From positions 1,651,784-1,715,783 of the forward strand of contig NZ_JAMDLG010000001.1 in the NCBI RefSeq assembly GCF_023721715.1: a stretch of 64,000 nucleotides of DNA, written 5' to 3'. The position numbers were made by a program, and so were the translations under genes. A model generated the notes under the pieces. The model was not told the DNA's origin and ran no database searches. It saw nothing but the letters and a program-made list of their open reading frames with translations. This document shows positions 1 to 7,579 of the stretch, one piece after another. Numbering within the stretch: position 1 is the stretch's first letter; the number at the start of each line of letters is the position of its first letter. The stretch is from Parasegetibacter sp. NRK P23 (lineage in GTDB: Bacteria; Bacteroidota; Bacteroidia; Chitinophagales; Chitinophagaceae).

Positions 1-1
1 G

Positions 2-775
2 ATGCTGGTGAACGGTAACCAAACGGCCGTACTCGCATTCAATTACATGATCGAGGCCAGGAAAAAGAAAGGGCTTGCGAAGCCGAACGATATGGTGATC
101 AAAACCATCGTTACAACGGATATGATCGATAAAATCGCGGCCGCCAGCCAGATATCCTGCTATAATGTACTCACGGGCTTTAAATGGATTGCCGAACTGA
201 TCCGTGAAAAGGAAGGAAAAGAAAATTATGTGGTGGGTGGCGAAGAGAGTTACGGTCTCATGATCGGCGACCAGATCCGCGATAAAGATGCCATCAGTGC
301 GGTGGCCCTGCTCTGTGAAATGGCCGCTTACGAAAAAAACAACAACCGCTCCCTGTTTGATAAACTGGTGGAATTGTACGTGCAGCACGGCTTCTTCCTG
401 GAATCCCTGATCTCCATCACCAAAAAAGGCATGAACGGCCAAAAGGAGATCGCGGAAATGATGGAACGTTTCAGAAGCAATCCCCCGGCAACACTCAATG
501 GCGCGAAAGTGGCGCAGTTGCTGGACTACGAATTGCAGAAGGGCAAAAACCTGCTTACAGGGGAAGAATGGCAGATTGAACTGCCTAAATCAAATGTATT
601 GCAGTTTATACTGGAAGACGGCAGCAAGATTTCAGCACGCCCCTCGGGTACCGAGCCGAAGATCAAGTTCTATTTCAGTGTTCAGGCGCCACTTGAAAAC
701 AAAGCCGCCTATGAAAATGTGAAGGTTGAGTTGAAAGGAAGGATCGAAAGCATTATTCAGGACCTGAATCCATAA
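2..775 (+). CDS. phosphoglucomutase/phosphomannomutase, C-terminal part
   Basis: This is the 3' end of an alpha-D-phosphohexomutase gene whose start lies before the window. The enzyme moves a phosphate between C1 and C6 of glucose or mannose. The visible 257 residues hold the sugar-binding loop GGEESYG (about residues 79-85) and, near the C-terminus, the phosphate-binding loop RPSGTEPKIKFY. These mark domains 3 and 4 of the family. The catalytic serine and metal-binding loops of domains 1 and 2 are outside the window. The first ATG at position 2 is internal. Glucose, mannose or both as substrate cannot be settled from this part. The gene ends before a strong hairpin shared with the convergent hexosaminidase gene. 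Confidence 0.9.
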   Translation: MLVNGNQTAVLAFNYMIEARKKKGLAKPNDMVIKTIVTTDMIDKIAAASQISCYNVLTGFKWIAELIREKEGKENYVVGGEESYGLMIGDQIRDKDAISAVALLCEMAAYEKNNNRSLFDKLVELYVQHGFFLESLISITKKGMNGQKEIAEMMERFRSNPPATLNGAKVAQLLDYELQKGKNLLTGEEWQIELPKSNVLQFILEDGSKISARPSGTEPKIKFYFSVQAPLENKAAYENVKVELKGRIESIIQDLNP

Positions 776-876
776 GTAGAAAGGAAATACTACCTTCAGC
801 GAAACTGACGGTGTTCAATGATAAACGAACACATCTTAGGTCGCTAAAAGATTTCCTCTAAAACATAAAATAAAAA

Positions 877-908
877 TGGGTGTATCGGATTTGATACACC
901 CATTTTTT
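877..908. terminator. bidirectional intrinsic terminator
   Basis: A 9-bp perfect stem (878-886 with 893-901, arms GGGTGTATC/GATACACCC, 6-nt loop) is flanked by an A-rich run on the left and seven T on the right. It therefore works in both directions and separates the convergent mutase and hexosaminidase genes. Confidence 0.85.
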
Positions 909-926
909 TATGTGCAAATTACGGGC

Positions 927-2525
927 TTACTTCACCCATTGTTCTCCATTCTTATACGCTTTGCTGTAATCACTCTGCCAAAGATCGTAGCGTTTGTACA
1001 TGGCAGGTAGTTTCTGGTTGAATTTTTCCCAGCTTTTCGCTGCCTTCGGCGACCAAAGGGCTTCGGCCAAAGCGCTCATTCTTGGGAATATCATGTACTC
1101 CACTTTGGATGGATAACGCATGTATTCGGTCCATACATTGCCCTGGGCACCCAGTACATACTGCGCTTCTTCCGCTGTAAGTGCAGCTGGTAAAGGGTCG
1201 TAGCCGTATACTTTTTCAAGCGGAAGGTAACCGCCGATGGTAACGGAGTCTTCTTTTTTCGACTGGCTGTGGTCGATATAGCAATGACTGTTCGGCGTCA
1301 TGATCACCTTGTGTTTTTGCTTCGCCGCTTCTATTCCGCCTTTTTCTCCTCTCCAGCTCATTACGGTGGCATTGGGCGCGAGTCCGCCTTCCAGTATCTC
1401 ATCCCAGCCTATGATCTGACGACCCTTTGAGTTGAGGTGTTTTTCGATGCGGCGGATGAAATAACTCTGCAATTCATGCTCATCCTTCAGGTTTTCATCT
1501 TTGATGCGTTTCTGGCAATCAGGGCAGGTTTCCCATCTTTTTTTCGGACACTCATCTCCGCCGATATGGATATAGGTGGAAGGAAAAAGTGTGATTACTT
1601 CATCCAAAACGTTTTGGAGGAAAGTGAAAGTGCTTTCTTTGCCCGCGCAGAAAACATCGTCGAATACGCCCCAGGTCTGCGCAACGGCGTACGGTCCTCC
1701 GGTACAACCCAGTTCAGGGTAGGAAGTGAGTGCGGCCAGCGCATGACCAGGCAGTTCAATCTCCGGGATAATGGTGATGTGACGCGCAGCGGCGTAACGT
1801 ACCACCTCACGGATTTCATCCTGGGTATAATAGCCGCCGTAACGCTGGTTGTCGTTTCCTGTTCCGGGATAACGACCGATGATAGTACCATTGCGGAAAC
1901 CACCCACTTCGGTAAGTTTCGGATATTTTTTGATTTCGATGCGCCAGCCCTGATCTTCGGTGAGGTGCCAGTGGAAATAGTTCATTTTGTGGAGCGCGAT
2001 GTAGTCGATGTACTTTTTCACAAAATCCACGGAGAAAAAGTGGCGGCCCACATCGAGGTGCATGCCCCTGTAAGCGAAACGCGGGTAGTCTTCCACCTGC
2101 GCAGCGGGTATGACCAGCGCCGCGCCTTTTTCAACCGGCAGCAGTTGGATAAAAGTCTGGATACCGTAGAATACCCCTGCCGGATCTTTCCCTTTAATCG
2201 TAACTGATTTGGCATCCGATACAAACCTGTATTCACCATCCTGCTGCAAGGTGGGATCAAGGGAAAGCAGGATTTTTTTTCCCGCGCCTCCTTTTTGGGC
2301 ATCCGCGCTCACCCCGTAATTCTTTTCGAGGTAATCGGTCAGGAATGCGGCACTGTTCTTCAGTTTTTCATCCGCGTAAGCGATAACGGGCTTTTTACCC
2401 AAAATAAATTGTCCTTTCCCGGATGTAACTTTTACCGGTTCCGGAATAATGTGGATGCCCCCATCCTGGGCAACTGTGGTGAGCGAAGCTGCGAACAGCG
2501 CAAACGACATTAACGTCTTTTTCAT
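927..2525 (-). CDS. beta-N-acetylhexosaminidase, glycoside hydrolase family 20
   Basis: An exported enzyme that removes terminal N-acetylglucosamine or N-acetylgalactosamine by substrate-assisted catalysis. The 532-residue protein starts with a signal peptide (about residues 1-19, ending near TTVAQ). It continues with the small N-terminal GH20b domain (about 25-150) and the TIM-barrel catalytic domain. The motif HIGGDECPK carries the catalytic Asp324-Glu325 pair. There is no C-terminal carbohydrate-binding or sorting domain, so the protein is probably periplasmic or surface-attached. Next on the same strand is an S15-type hydrolase, and a glycosylasparaginase lies beyond it. This suggests glycoprotein or chitooligosaccharide breakdown, which is inference. 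The family call is very secure. Confidence 0.95.
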   Translation of the reverse strand: MKKTLMSFALFAASLTTVAQDGGIHIIPEPVKVTSGKGQFILGKKPVIAYADEKLKNSAAFLTDYLEKNYGVSADAQKGGAGKKILLSLDPTLQQDGEYRFVSDAKSVTIKGKDPAGVFYGIQTFIQLLPVEKGAALVIPAAQVEDYPRFAYRGMHLDVGRHFFSVDFVKKYIDYIALHKMNYFHWHLTEDQGWRIEIKKYPKLTEVGGFRNGTIIGRYPGTGNDNQRYGGYYTQDEIREVVRYAAARHITIIPEIELPGHALAALTSYPELGCTGGPYAVAQTWGVFDDVFCAGKESTFTFLQNVLDEVITLFPSTYIHIGGDECPKKRWETCPDCQKRIKDENLKDEHELQSYFIRRIEKHLNSKGRQIIGWDEILEGGLAPNATVMSWRGEKGGIEAAKQKHKVIMTPNSHCYIDHSQSKKEDSVTIGGYLPLEKVYGYDPLPAALTAEEAQYVLGAQGNVWTEYMRYPSKVEYMIFPRMSALAEALWSPKAAKSWEKFNQKLPAMYKRYDLWQSDYSKAYKNGEQWVK

Positions 2526-2585
2526 CTCTTGTTTTTTTGTTTCTTTTTTGAAAATTAACAGGGGGTATCGTAAGCGTGTGTTTGT

Positions 2586-4469
2586 TTATTTAATGATCGG
2601 AAGCACGATGTTGGAAGCCGAATTGGCGTTGTGTTCGATGGTGATCAGCGAAGGCACGAAATCTTTATCCGAGGCCTGGTAGATGTTCACGAATTGCTGC
2701 GGGTTCCTGTCGGCAAGCGGGAACCACGAACTTTGGACCTGGATCATAAGTCGGTGTCCTTTTTTAAAAGTGTGCGCCACGTCCGGTAGGTGGAACTTTA
2801 CGGTCTCCGTTTTTCCCGGCGTGAATGCCATGGGTTTTTCAAAACTGTTGCGGTAACGCCCCCGCATGATTTCACCCCGTACCAGCATCTGGTAGCCGTT
2901 CATGATGTAATCCGTTTTGGCGCCGGCTTCTGTGGGCCAGTCCGCGGGGTATTCAAAATTATCAGGGAACACGTCGATCAGTTTCACTACAAAATCGGCA
3001 TCGGTGGTAGATATCTTCACTTTCAGGTCGGCGGTTACCGGGCCGCCCAGTGTTAGGTCTTCAGTAAGTGGTTCGGTCTGGAACACGAGTACATCCGGGC
3101 GACGTGCGGCGAAACGCTGGTCGTCGGTCATGTATTCCCTGGTACGGCGAAAATGCACGTCCTCCGTGTAGGGAACGGGTTTGTTAGGATCACTGGTGTA
3201 AGCCGATTCGCCTGATGTGGCAGATGGTTTGGTGAAAGAAAGTTTTCCTCCCGCCGTAAGGTATATGGGGGTTTCCTGCATCGCGGCAGGGGGCCATGCT
3301 TTTTCTTGCTTCCATTCATTGGAGCCGGTGTAAAAAATGGTGGCTTCCGCAAGATTAGGATTGTTGCCTTTTCCTTTCAGGTGGTAATTGAAGAAAGGTA
3401 TTTCGATGTTTTCAGCATACCATTCGGAAGTTTTGCTGTGGAAGCGAACATTGCCAAGGGAACTGCCATTGCCACGGGCCCATTGACCGTGGTACCAGGG
3501 GCCCATCACGAGTTTGTTGCTGGCCGACGGGTTTTGCTTTTCAATGGCTTTGTACAGTTCCCATGCGCCAAAGCAGTCTTCGGCGTCAAACAGTCCGCCT
3601 ACCACCAGCATGGCGGGTTGAATGTTTTTCATCGCCCTTCTCGCGTCGCGGGCCTGCCACCAGGCATCATAGTTTGGGTGGGCGTACATGTCTTTCCAGA
3701 ATTTGATGCTGTCGCCCATCAGTTTGGCGAGGTTGGGCAAAGCGCCTGTATTCAGGTAGAAATTATAATTGTCTTTAGTAGGGAACTCAAATCCCGGAGC
3801 GCCCACTGTTGTAGGCTTTGGACGTGGTTTGCCGAAGCTGGAATAAAAGCTGAACCCATCCATGGGGAAGAAAGCACCGTTGTGGTGAAAATCGTCGCCC
3901 ATGAACCAGTCGGTAACCGGTGCCTGCGGGCTCACCGCTTTTACCGCCGGGTGACCTGAAGCCGCGGCCATACTGGAATAGAAACCGGGGTAGGAGATGC
4001 CGAAAATACCTACGTTGCCATTGGAGGAAGAAAGATTTTTTACCAGCCAATCCACGGTATCGTAGGTATCACTGGACTCATCAATATCGGCCTTGCTTTT
4101 TTTGTTGTGGTTGAATGGACGTACATCCACGAATTCTCCTTCACTCATCCACCTGCCGCGCACATCCTGGGTAACCATAATGTAACCTTCCCGCAGGTAT
4201 TCACGGTAGTGGTTATTGTAAAAAGCTTTGAACTGATCCGCTCCGTAAGGCGCACAGGAATAGGGGGTGCGCGTCATCAGAATCGGATGCTTCTCTGTAT
4301 CGTTTTTAGGGATATAGATGGAAGTGAACAATTTCACGCCATCACGCATGGGAATGTACTGTTCTACTTTAGTGTAATTGTTCCGGAACCAGGCGGAGTC
4401 AATCGTTTGCGCCAATAGCAGGGATTGCTGCCACCAGGAAAGGAGCAGCAACAGCAAGAGTTTTTTCAT
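2586..4469 (-). CDS. CocE/NonD-type alpha/beta hydrolase (peptidase S15 family)
   Basis: A 627-residue exported hydrolase of the X-prolyl dipeptidyl peptidase/cocaine esterase family. I place the start at the ATG at 4469, because it begins an ideal signal peptide (MKKLLLLLLLSWW, cleavage near LLAQ). The open frame continues upstream to 4895, but only as a mirror of the asparaginase gene. Ser159 in GISYPGF is the expected nucleophile. The Asp and His of the triad are likely in GGLFDAEDCF and MGPWYHGQW. The C-terminal third is the jelly-roll domain typical of the family. The substrate could be a proline-containing peptide or an acyl ester, and the sequence does not decide. Family assignment is firm. 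Confidence 0.88.
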   Translation of the reverse strand: MKKLLLLLLLSWWQQSLLLAQTIDSAWFRNNYTKVEQYIPMRDGVKLFTSIYIPKNDTEKHPILMTRTPYSCAPYGADQFKAFYNNHYREYLREGYIMVTQDVRGRWMSEGEFVDVRPFNHNKKSKADIDESSDTYDTVDWLVKNLSSSNGNVGIFGISYPGFYSSMAAASGHPAVKAVSPQAPVTDWFMGDDFHHNGAFFPMDGFSFYSSFGKPRPKPTTVGAPGFEFPTKDNYNFYLNTGALPNLAKLMGDSIKFWKDMYAHPNYDAWWQARDARRAMKNIQPAMLVVGGLFDAEDCFGAWELYKAIEKQNPSASNKLVMGPWYHGQWARGNGSSLGNVRFHSKTSEWYAENIEIPFFNYHLKGKGNNPNLAEATIFYTGSNEWKQEKAWPPAAMQETPIYLTAGGKLSFTKPSATSGESAYTSDPNKPVPYTEDVHFRRTREYMTDDQRFAARRPDVLVFQTEPLTEDLTLGGPVTADLKVKISTTDADFVVKLIDVFPDNFEYPADWPTEAGAKTDYIMNGYQMLVRGEIMRGRYRNSFEKPMAFTPGKTETVKFHLPDVAHTFKKGHRLMIQVQSSWFPLADRNPQQFVNIYQASDKDFVPSLITIEHNANSASNIVLPIIK

Positions 4470-4590
4470 TGTATGTGTTTGGTTAAAGTGGACGAACGGA
4501 CTTTTCCGGTAAAGCACTTGGTGCACTCCGAAATGTAAATGTATGAAAAACTGATTTGGGGAACATACGGGAAGTTCAGAAATTGCACCA

Positions 4591-5616
4591 ATGCAAAACA
4601 GGAGATTTTTTCTGAAACTATTTTCGGCAGGAAGTCTGGGCACGATTCCCTTTTTGAATGCCAGTGCGGGATCGCGGGAAAGAAAACCCGCTAAAGGAAA
4701 GGCTGTTGTAATTTCCACCTGGGATTTCGGGAAGGAAGCGAATGCCGCTGCCTGGAAAACATTGGGTGCCGGAGGCGCTGCGCTGGATGCGGTAGAGCAG
4801 GGTGTACACGTTCCGGAGGCCGATCCAACGAACCAAACCGTTGGCCTGGGCGGATTCCCCGACCGTGATGGCAAAGTAACGCTGGATGCCTGCATTATGG
4901 ACCACCAGTTGAACTGTGGTTCAGTGGCCTGCCTGGAAAATATACTTCACCCCATTTCTGTGGCAAGAAGGGTGATGGAAAAAACACCCCATGTAATGCT
5001 GGTGGGAGAGGGTGCCTTGCAATTCGCGCTGGCGCAGGGTTTCGAGAAAACAAACCTGCTTACGCCCGCTTCCGAAAAAGCCTGGAAAGAATGGCTGAAA
5101 ACATCGCAGTACGAACCGGTCATCAATATCGAGAACAGGAAAAAGGAAGAAGATCCGAAACACTTACCTGGCGGGCCCTACAACCACGATACGATTGGGA
5201 TGCTCGCGCTGGATGCCGACGGCAGGATGGCTGGAGCCTGCACCACTTCAGGGGCGGCCTGGAAAATGCACGGCAGGGTGGGTGATTCTCCGATAATCGG
5301 TGCAGGCTTATATGTAGACAATGAGATCGGTGCAGCTACTTCCAGTGGGTTAGGGGAAGAAGTGATCCGTACCTGCGGCTCGCACCTGGTGGTAGAACTG
5401 ATGCGGCAGGGCAACTCCCCGGAAGAATCCTGTAAAAAAGCGGTGGAACGCATCGTGAAGCGTGATCCCGTAAAAGCGAAGAAACTGCAGGTCGGCTTCC
5501 TGGCACTCAGCAATCAGGGGACTTACGGCGCTTTCGCCATTCATCCCGGGTTCACTTTCTCCGTGAAGAGTCAACAAACGGAAACCATCATAGCGGCAAA
5601 AAGCTGGTTCAAATAA
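4591..5616 (+). CDS. glycosylasparaginase (N4-(beta-GlcNAc)-L-asparaginase)
   Basis: An N-terminal-nucleophile hydrolase that cuts the GlcNAc-asparagine bond of degraded N-glycoproteins. The 341-residue precursor has a Tat-like leader (NRRFF near the start, then a short hydrophobic stretch to about residue 26). The self-cleavage motif is HDTIGM, making Thr201 the nucleophile of the beta chain after autoproteolysis. The alpha chain contains the family's WDFGKEANAAAW-like region. The beta chain has the GDSPIIGAGLYVD segment that binds substrate. The length matches secreted glycosylasparaginases of other Bacteroidota. cutC follows after 5 nt and is probably co-transcribed. An isoaspartyl dipeptidase is the alternative, but the HDTIGM context favours glycosylasparaginase. 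Confidence 0.9.
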   Translation: MQNRRFFLKLFSAGSLGTIPFLNASAGSRERKPAKGKAVVISTWDFGKEANAAAWKTLGAGGAALDAVEQGVHVPEADPTNQTVGLGGFPDRDGKVTLDACIMDHQLNCGSVACLENILHPISVARRVMEKTPHVMLVGEGALQFALAQGFEKTNLLTPASEKAWKEWLKTSQYEPVINIENRKKEEDPKHLPGGPYNHDTIGMLALDADGRMAGACTTSGAAWKMHGRVGDSPIIGAGLYVDNEIGAATSSGLGEEVIRTCGSHLVVELMRQGNSPEESCKKAVERIVKRDPVKAKKLQVGFLALSNQGTYGAFAIHPGFTFSVKSQQTETIIAAKSWFK

Positions 5617-5621
5617 AAAGT

Positions 5622-6419
5622 ATGCGCAAGCTGGAGGTCTGTTGTTATTCCATTGAATCGTGCCTGGTGGCGCAACACAACGGCGCGCACCGCATAGAAC
5701 TTTGCGCCGGACCGGCAGAAGGAGGGGTGACCCCATCGGTTGGCGTGATCCGTCGTGCCCTTCAATTGTGCAGCATCCCGGTGTATCCTATCATTCGTCC
5801 GCGGGGAGGTGATTTTCTGTATTCGGAAGAAGAGTTCAACGTACTGCTCCAGGATGTGGATGAGGTAAGAAGACTGGGATGCAAAGGAATGGTAACGGGT
5901 ATGCTTACGCCGGATGGAAAGGTGGACATCGCCCGGATGAAAGCCGTGAAAGCCATTTCCGGTGAGATGGAACTCACTTTCCACCGTGCCATAGATGTTT
6001 GCGCCGATCCTTTTGAAGCCATCAAAGCGTTGATAGAACTGGGGGTGGAACGGGTGCTGAGTTCGGGCCAGGCTTCCACAGCCCCGGAAGGTGCCGGACT
6101 TTTGAAAGAATTGCAATTGTATTTTGGCAAACATATTATCATTATGCCCGGAGCGGGTATCCGCTCCGCCAACCTGGAAGAATTGGCCCTGTTCACGGAG
6201 GCCAGGGAGTTTCACAGTTCCGCCGCTTTCCAGCAACAGAGCGCCATGCGCTACAGGGCCAGCCGGGTAAGCATGAGCCATGCGGGAAATAATGAGTTTC
6301 AGTGGCCGGAGGCCAGCCCGGTAAGCATGAGCCATGCGGGAAATAATGAGTTTCAGTGGCCGGAGGCCAGCCCGGAAGAAGTACATAAAATGAGTACCCT
6401 GCTCCGCGCGCTGCGTTGA
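5622..6419 (+). CDS. cutC: CutC family protein with an internal 18-residue duplication
   Basis: A TIM-barrel protein of the CutC family, historically linked to copper homeostasis. The true biochemical role is not settled. The family signature is seen in LEVCCYSIESC, GAHRIELCAGPAEGG, PIIRPRGGDF and TFHRAIDVC. The 265-residue product is longer than usual because an 18-residue segment (VSMSHAGNNEFQWPEASP) occurs twice in a row after the conserved RYRA site near residue 213. At DNA level the two 54-bp copies are identical (6267-6320 and 6321-6374). The extra copy lies near the C-terminal helix and keeps the frame, so the protein may still fold. The gene directly follows the asparaginase gene. Confidence 0.9.
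   Translation: MRKLEVCCYSIESCLVAQHNGAHRIELCAGPAEGGVTPSVGVIRRALQLCSIPVYPIIRPRGGDFLYSEEEFNVLLQDVDEVRRLGCKGMVTGMLTPDGKVDIARMKAVKAISGEMELTFHRAIDVCADPFEAIKALIELGVERVLSSGQASTAPEGAGLLKELQLYFGKHIIIMPGAGIRSANLEELALFTEAREFHSSAAFQQQSAMRYRASRVSMSHAGNNEFQWPEASPVSMSHAGNNEFQWPEASPEEVHKMSTLLRALR
6267..6374 (+). repeat. exact tandem duplication, 2 x 54 bp, inside cutC
   Basis: Unit 6267-6320 and unit 6321-6374 are identical over all 54 bases. The 8-bp sequence GGCCAGCC stands in the same register before the first unit (6257-6264) and at the end of each unit. It may be the microhomology through which the duplication arose. Confidence 0.97.
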
Positions 6420-6440
6420 AATTTTGCTTAAATTCAGGGC

Positions 6441-6677
6441 ATGGATTCATATCAACCCATCAATTGCAACTATTACGATATCCTTGAGGGGATGTCTACC
6501 CGTAAAGTGCCCGCTCACATTCAGTATAAGGATGAAGCCGGTGCGCTGCATACCGCCAAAGGACTTATTACCAACCTGTACACCAAGGAAGGCGTGGAAT
6601 ACCTGGAGCTGGACGGGCAGTTACTTACGCGTCTGGATCTGCTCGTATCGGTAAATAATGCTGAAGTGCCCGGGTAA
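6441..6677 (+). CDS. rof: Rof-like protein (Rho-binding antiterminator family)
   Basis: A 78-residue cytoplasmic protein that opens with MDSYQPINCNYYDILEG. This closely follows the start of Escherichia coli Rof/YaeO, which I recall as YQPINCDDYDNLE. The rest fits the family's small Sm-like beta barrel: a basic strand region, then an alternating strand GVEYLELDGQLLTRLDLLVSV. Rof binds transcription terminator Rho and weakens termination in E. coli. Whether this protein does so is inference. The gene begins 21 nt after cutC on the same strand, and I see no promoter between them. The symbol is by resemblance only. Confidence 0.65.
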   Translation: MDSYQPINCNYYDILEGMSTRKVPAHIQYKDEAGALHTAKGLITNLYTKEGVEYLELDGQLLTRLDLLVSVNNAEVPG

Positions 6678-6783
6678 ATGTGTACAAACTCCTTTAATTT
6701 CGCTTTCTGATAGCTTCCAAATCAAAGAAATACACAGTTGTGTATAAGTATTCCCGCCTGGCGCTTAAAAAGATTAAATTAAT

Positions 6784-6814
6784 TTTGGTGTTTCGGGGGA
6801 TTTTCCGACCTTTG
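6784..6814 (+). promoter_or_regulatory. promoter of rpmB operon, TTTG-N19-GACCTTTG
   Basis: TTTG at 6784-6787 and GACCTTTG at 6807-6814 are 19 nt apart. The downstream box has one mismatch to the Bacteroidota consensus TAnnTTTG. It ends 22 nt before the rpmB start. A 16-bp palindrome lies upstream at 6730-6745 (ATACACA-2-TGTGTAT). Confidence 0.6.
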
Positions 6815-6836
6815 CCGTCCTAAATTTCGATAAGTC

Positions 6837-7073
6837 ATGGCAAGAGTATGTCAGGTAACAGGTAAAAAGCCGATCAGTGGTCACCACGTATCGCATTCAA
6901 ATATTAAAACCAAGCGTCGTTTTTTACCGAATCTGCAGACAAAAAGATTCTTTTTGGCTGAGGAAGACAAATGGATCACGCTGAAAGTTTCTTCTGAAGC
7001 TATCCGTACCATCAACAAAAACGGTTTGTACACCGTAGTGAAAGAACTGAGAGCCAAAGGCGTTTCTATTTAA
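6837..7073 (+). CDS. rpmB: 50S ribosomal protein bL28
   Basis: A 78-residue basic protein of the large ribosomal subunit. [22 protein letters not shown] followed by [16 protein letters not shown] is the classical bL28 signature, here without the zinc-binding cysteine set. It leads a transcript with rpmG (24 nt downstream) and the bL38 gene. The start ATG at 6837 is the only reasonable one. No clear Shine-Dalgarno site precedes it, as is usual in this phylum. Identification is essentially certain. Confidence 0.97.
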   Translation: MARVCQVTGKKPISGHHVSHSNIKTKRRFLPNLQTKRFFLAEEDKWITLKVSSEAIRTINKNGLYTVVKELRAKGVSI

Positions 7074-7097
7074 TTAACCTCCTTCAAAAGATAAGAA

Positions 7098-7280
7098 ATG
7101 GCAAAAAAAGGGAACAGGGTGCAGGTGATCCTGGAATGTACCGAGCATAAAAACTCTGGTCTTGCTGGAACAAGTCGCTACATCACCACCAAGAACAAGA
7201 AGAACACCCCTGAGCGCATGGAGTTGAAAAAATTCAACCCCATCATGAAAAAAGTAACTGTTCACAAAGAGATCAAGTAA
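7098..7280 (+). CDS. rpmG: 50S ribosomal protein bL33
   Basis: A 60-residue protein near the tRNA exit site of the large subunit. [19 protein letters not shown] and the lysine-rich [20 protein letters not shown] region match bL33. Only one of the usual zinc-ligand cysteines (in ECTEH) is present, so this is the zinc-free form. It lies between rpmB and the bL38 gene in the order common in Bacteroidota. Confidence 0.97.
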   Translation: MAKKGNRVQVILECTEHKNSGLAGTSRYITTKNKKNTPERMELKKFNPIMKKVTVHKEIK

Positions 7281-7315
7281 GGTCTTTTTACTGTTAACTA
7301 ATTAATATCTGAGTC

Positions 7316-7489
7316 ATGGCAAAAGCAGCTTCAAAGAACGCGAAAATCAAAGATGCCAAAGCATCCGCAGAGGCGAAGAACTGGACCAAAGTGATCAGGG
7401 CCGTGCGTAGCCCCAAAACCGGCGCTTACACTTTCAAAGAAGCGATCGTTCACAAGGAGAAAGTTAAAGACTACATGTCCGAAAAATAA
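7316..7489 (+). CDS. ribosomal protein bL38 (formerly DUF4295)
   Basis: A 57-residue, strongly basic protein beginning MAKAASKNAKIKDAK and ending KEKVKDYMSEK. It contains the family core KVIRAVRSPKTGAYTFKE. DUF4295 proteins are confined to Bacteroidota. To my knowledge the protein was seen as a new large-subunit component, bL38, in the Flavobacterium johnsoniae ribosome. It is easily missed because it is shorter than 60 residues. Start (7316) and stop (7487-7489) were read directly. It follows rpmG by 35 nt and is closed by a strong terminator at 7513-7546. Confidence 0.88.
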   Translation: MAKAASKNAKIKDAKASAEAKNWTKVIRAVRSPKTGAYTFKEAIVHKEKVKDYMSEK

Positions 7490-7512
7490 TTCGGGTCTGT
7501 AATTACATACAC

Positions 7513-7546
7513 AAAAAGCTGTTCTTTCATACGGGAACGGCTTTTT
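7513..7546 (+). terminator. intrinsic terminator of rpmB-rpmG-bL38
   Basis: A 12-bp stem with AAAAAGCTGTTC (7513-7524) and a near-complementary GAACGGCTTTTT (7535-7546, one mismatch) encloses a 10-nt loop and ends in a T-run. It separates the ribosomal genes from ftsY, which has its own promoter a few bases further on. Confidence 0.8.
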
Positions 7547-7552
7547 CTGTTA

Positions 7553-7560
7553 TACCTTTG
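7553..7560 (+). promoter_or_regulatory. promoter box TACCTTTG of ftsY
   Basis: A perfect TAnnTTTG box lies 19 nt before the ftsY ATG and directly after a terminator. A new transcript with a very short leader is expected. No clear -33 TTTG is visible. Confidence 0.6.
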
Positions 7561-7579
7561 CCCTCATCAAAATTGTACT

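Noticed and set aside
4470-4895. N-terminal extension of the S15 hydrolase
   Set aside because: The extra 142 residues mirror the asparaginase gene on the other strand, and a perfect signal peptide starts at 4469.
5571-6386. Minus-strand open frame across cutC with repeated LKLIISRMAHAY
   Set aside because: It only reflects the cutC tandem repeat read backwards. No promoter and no family resemblance.
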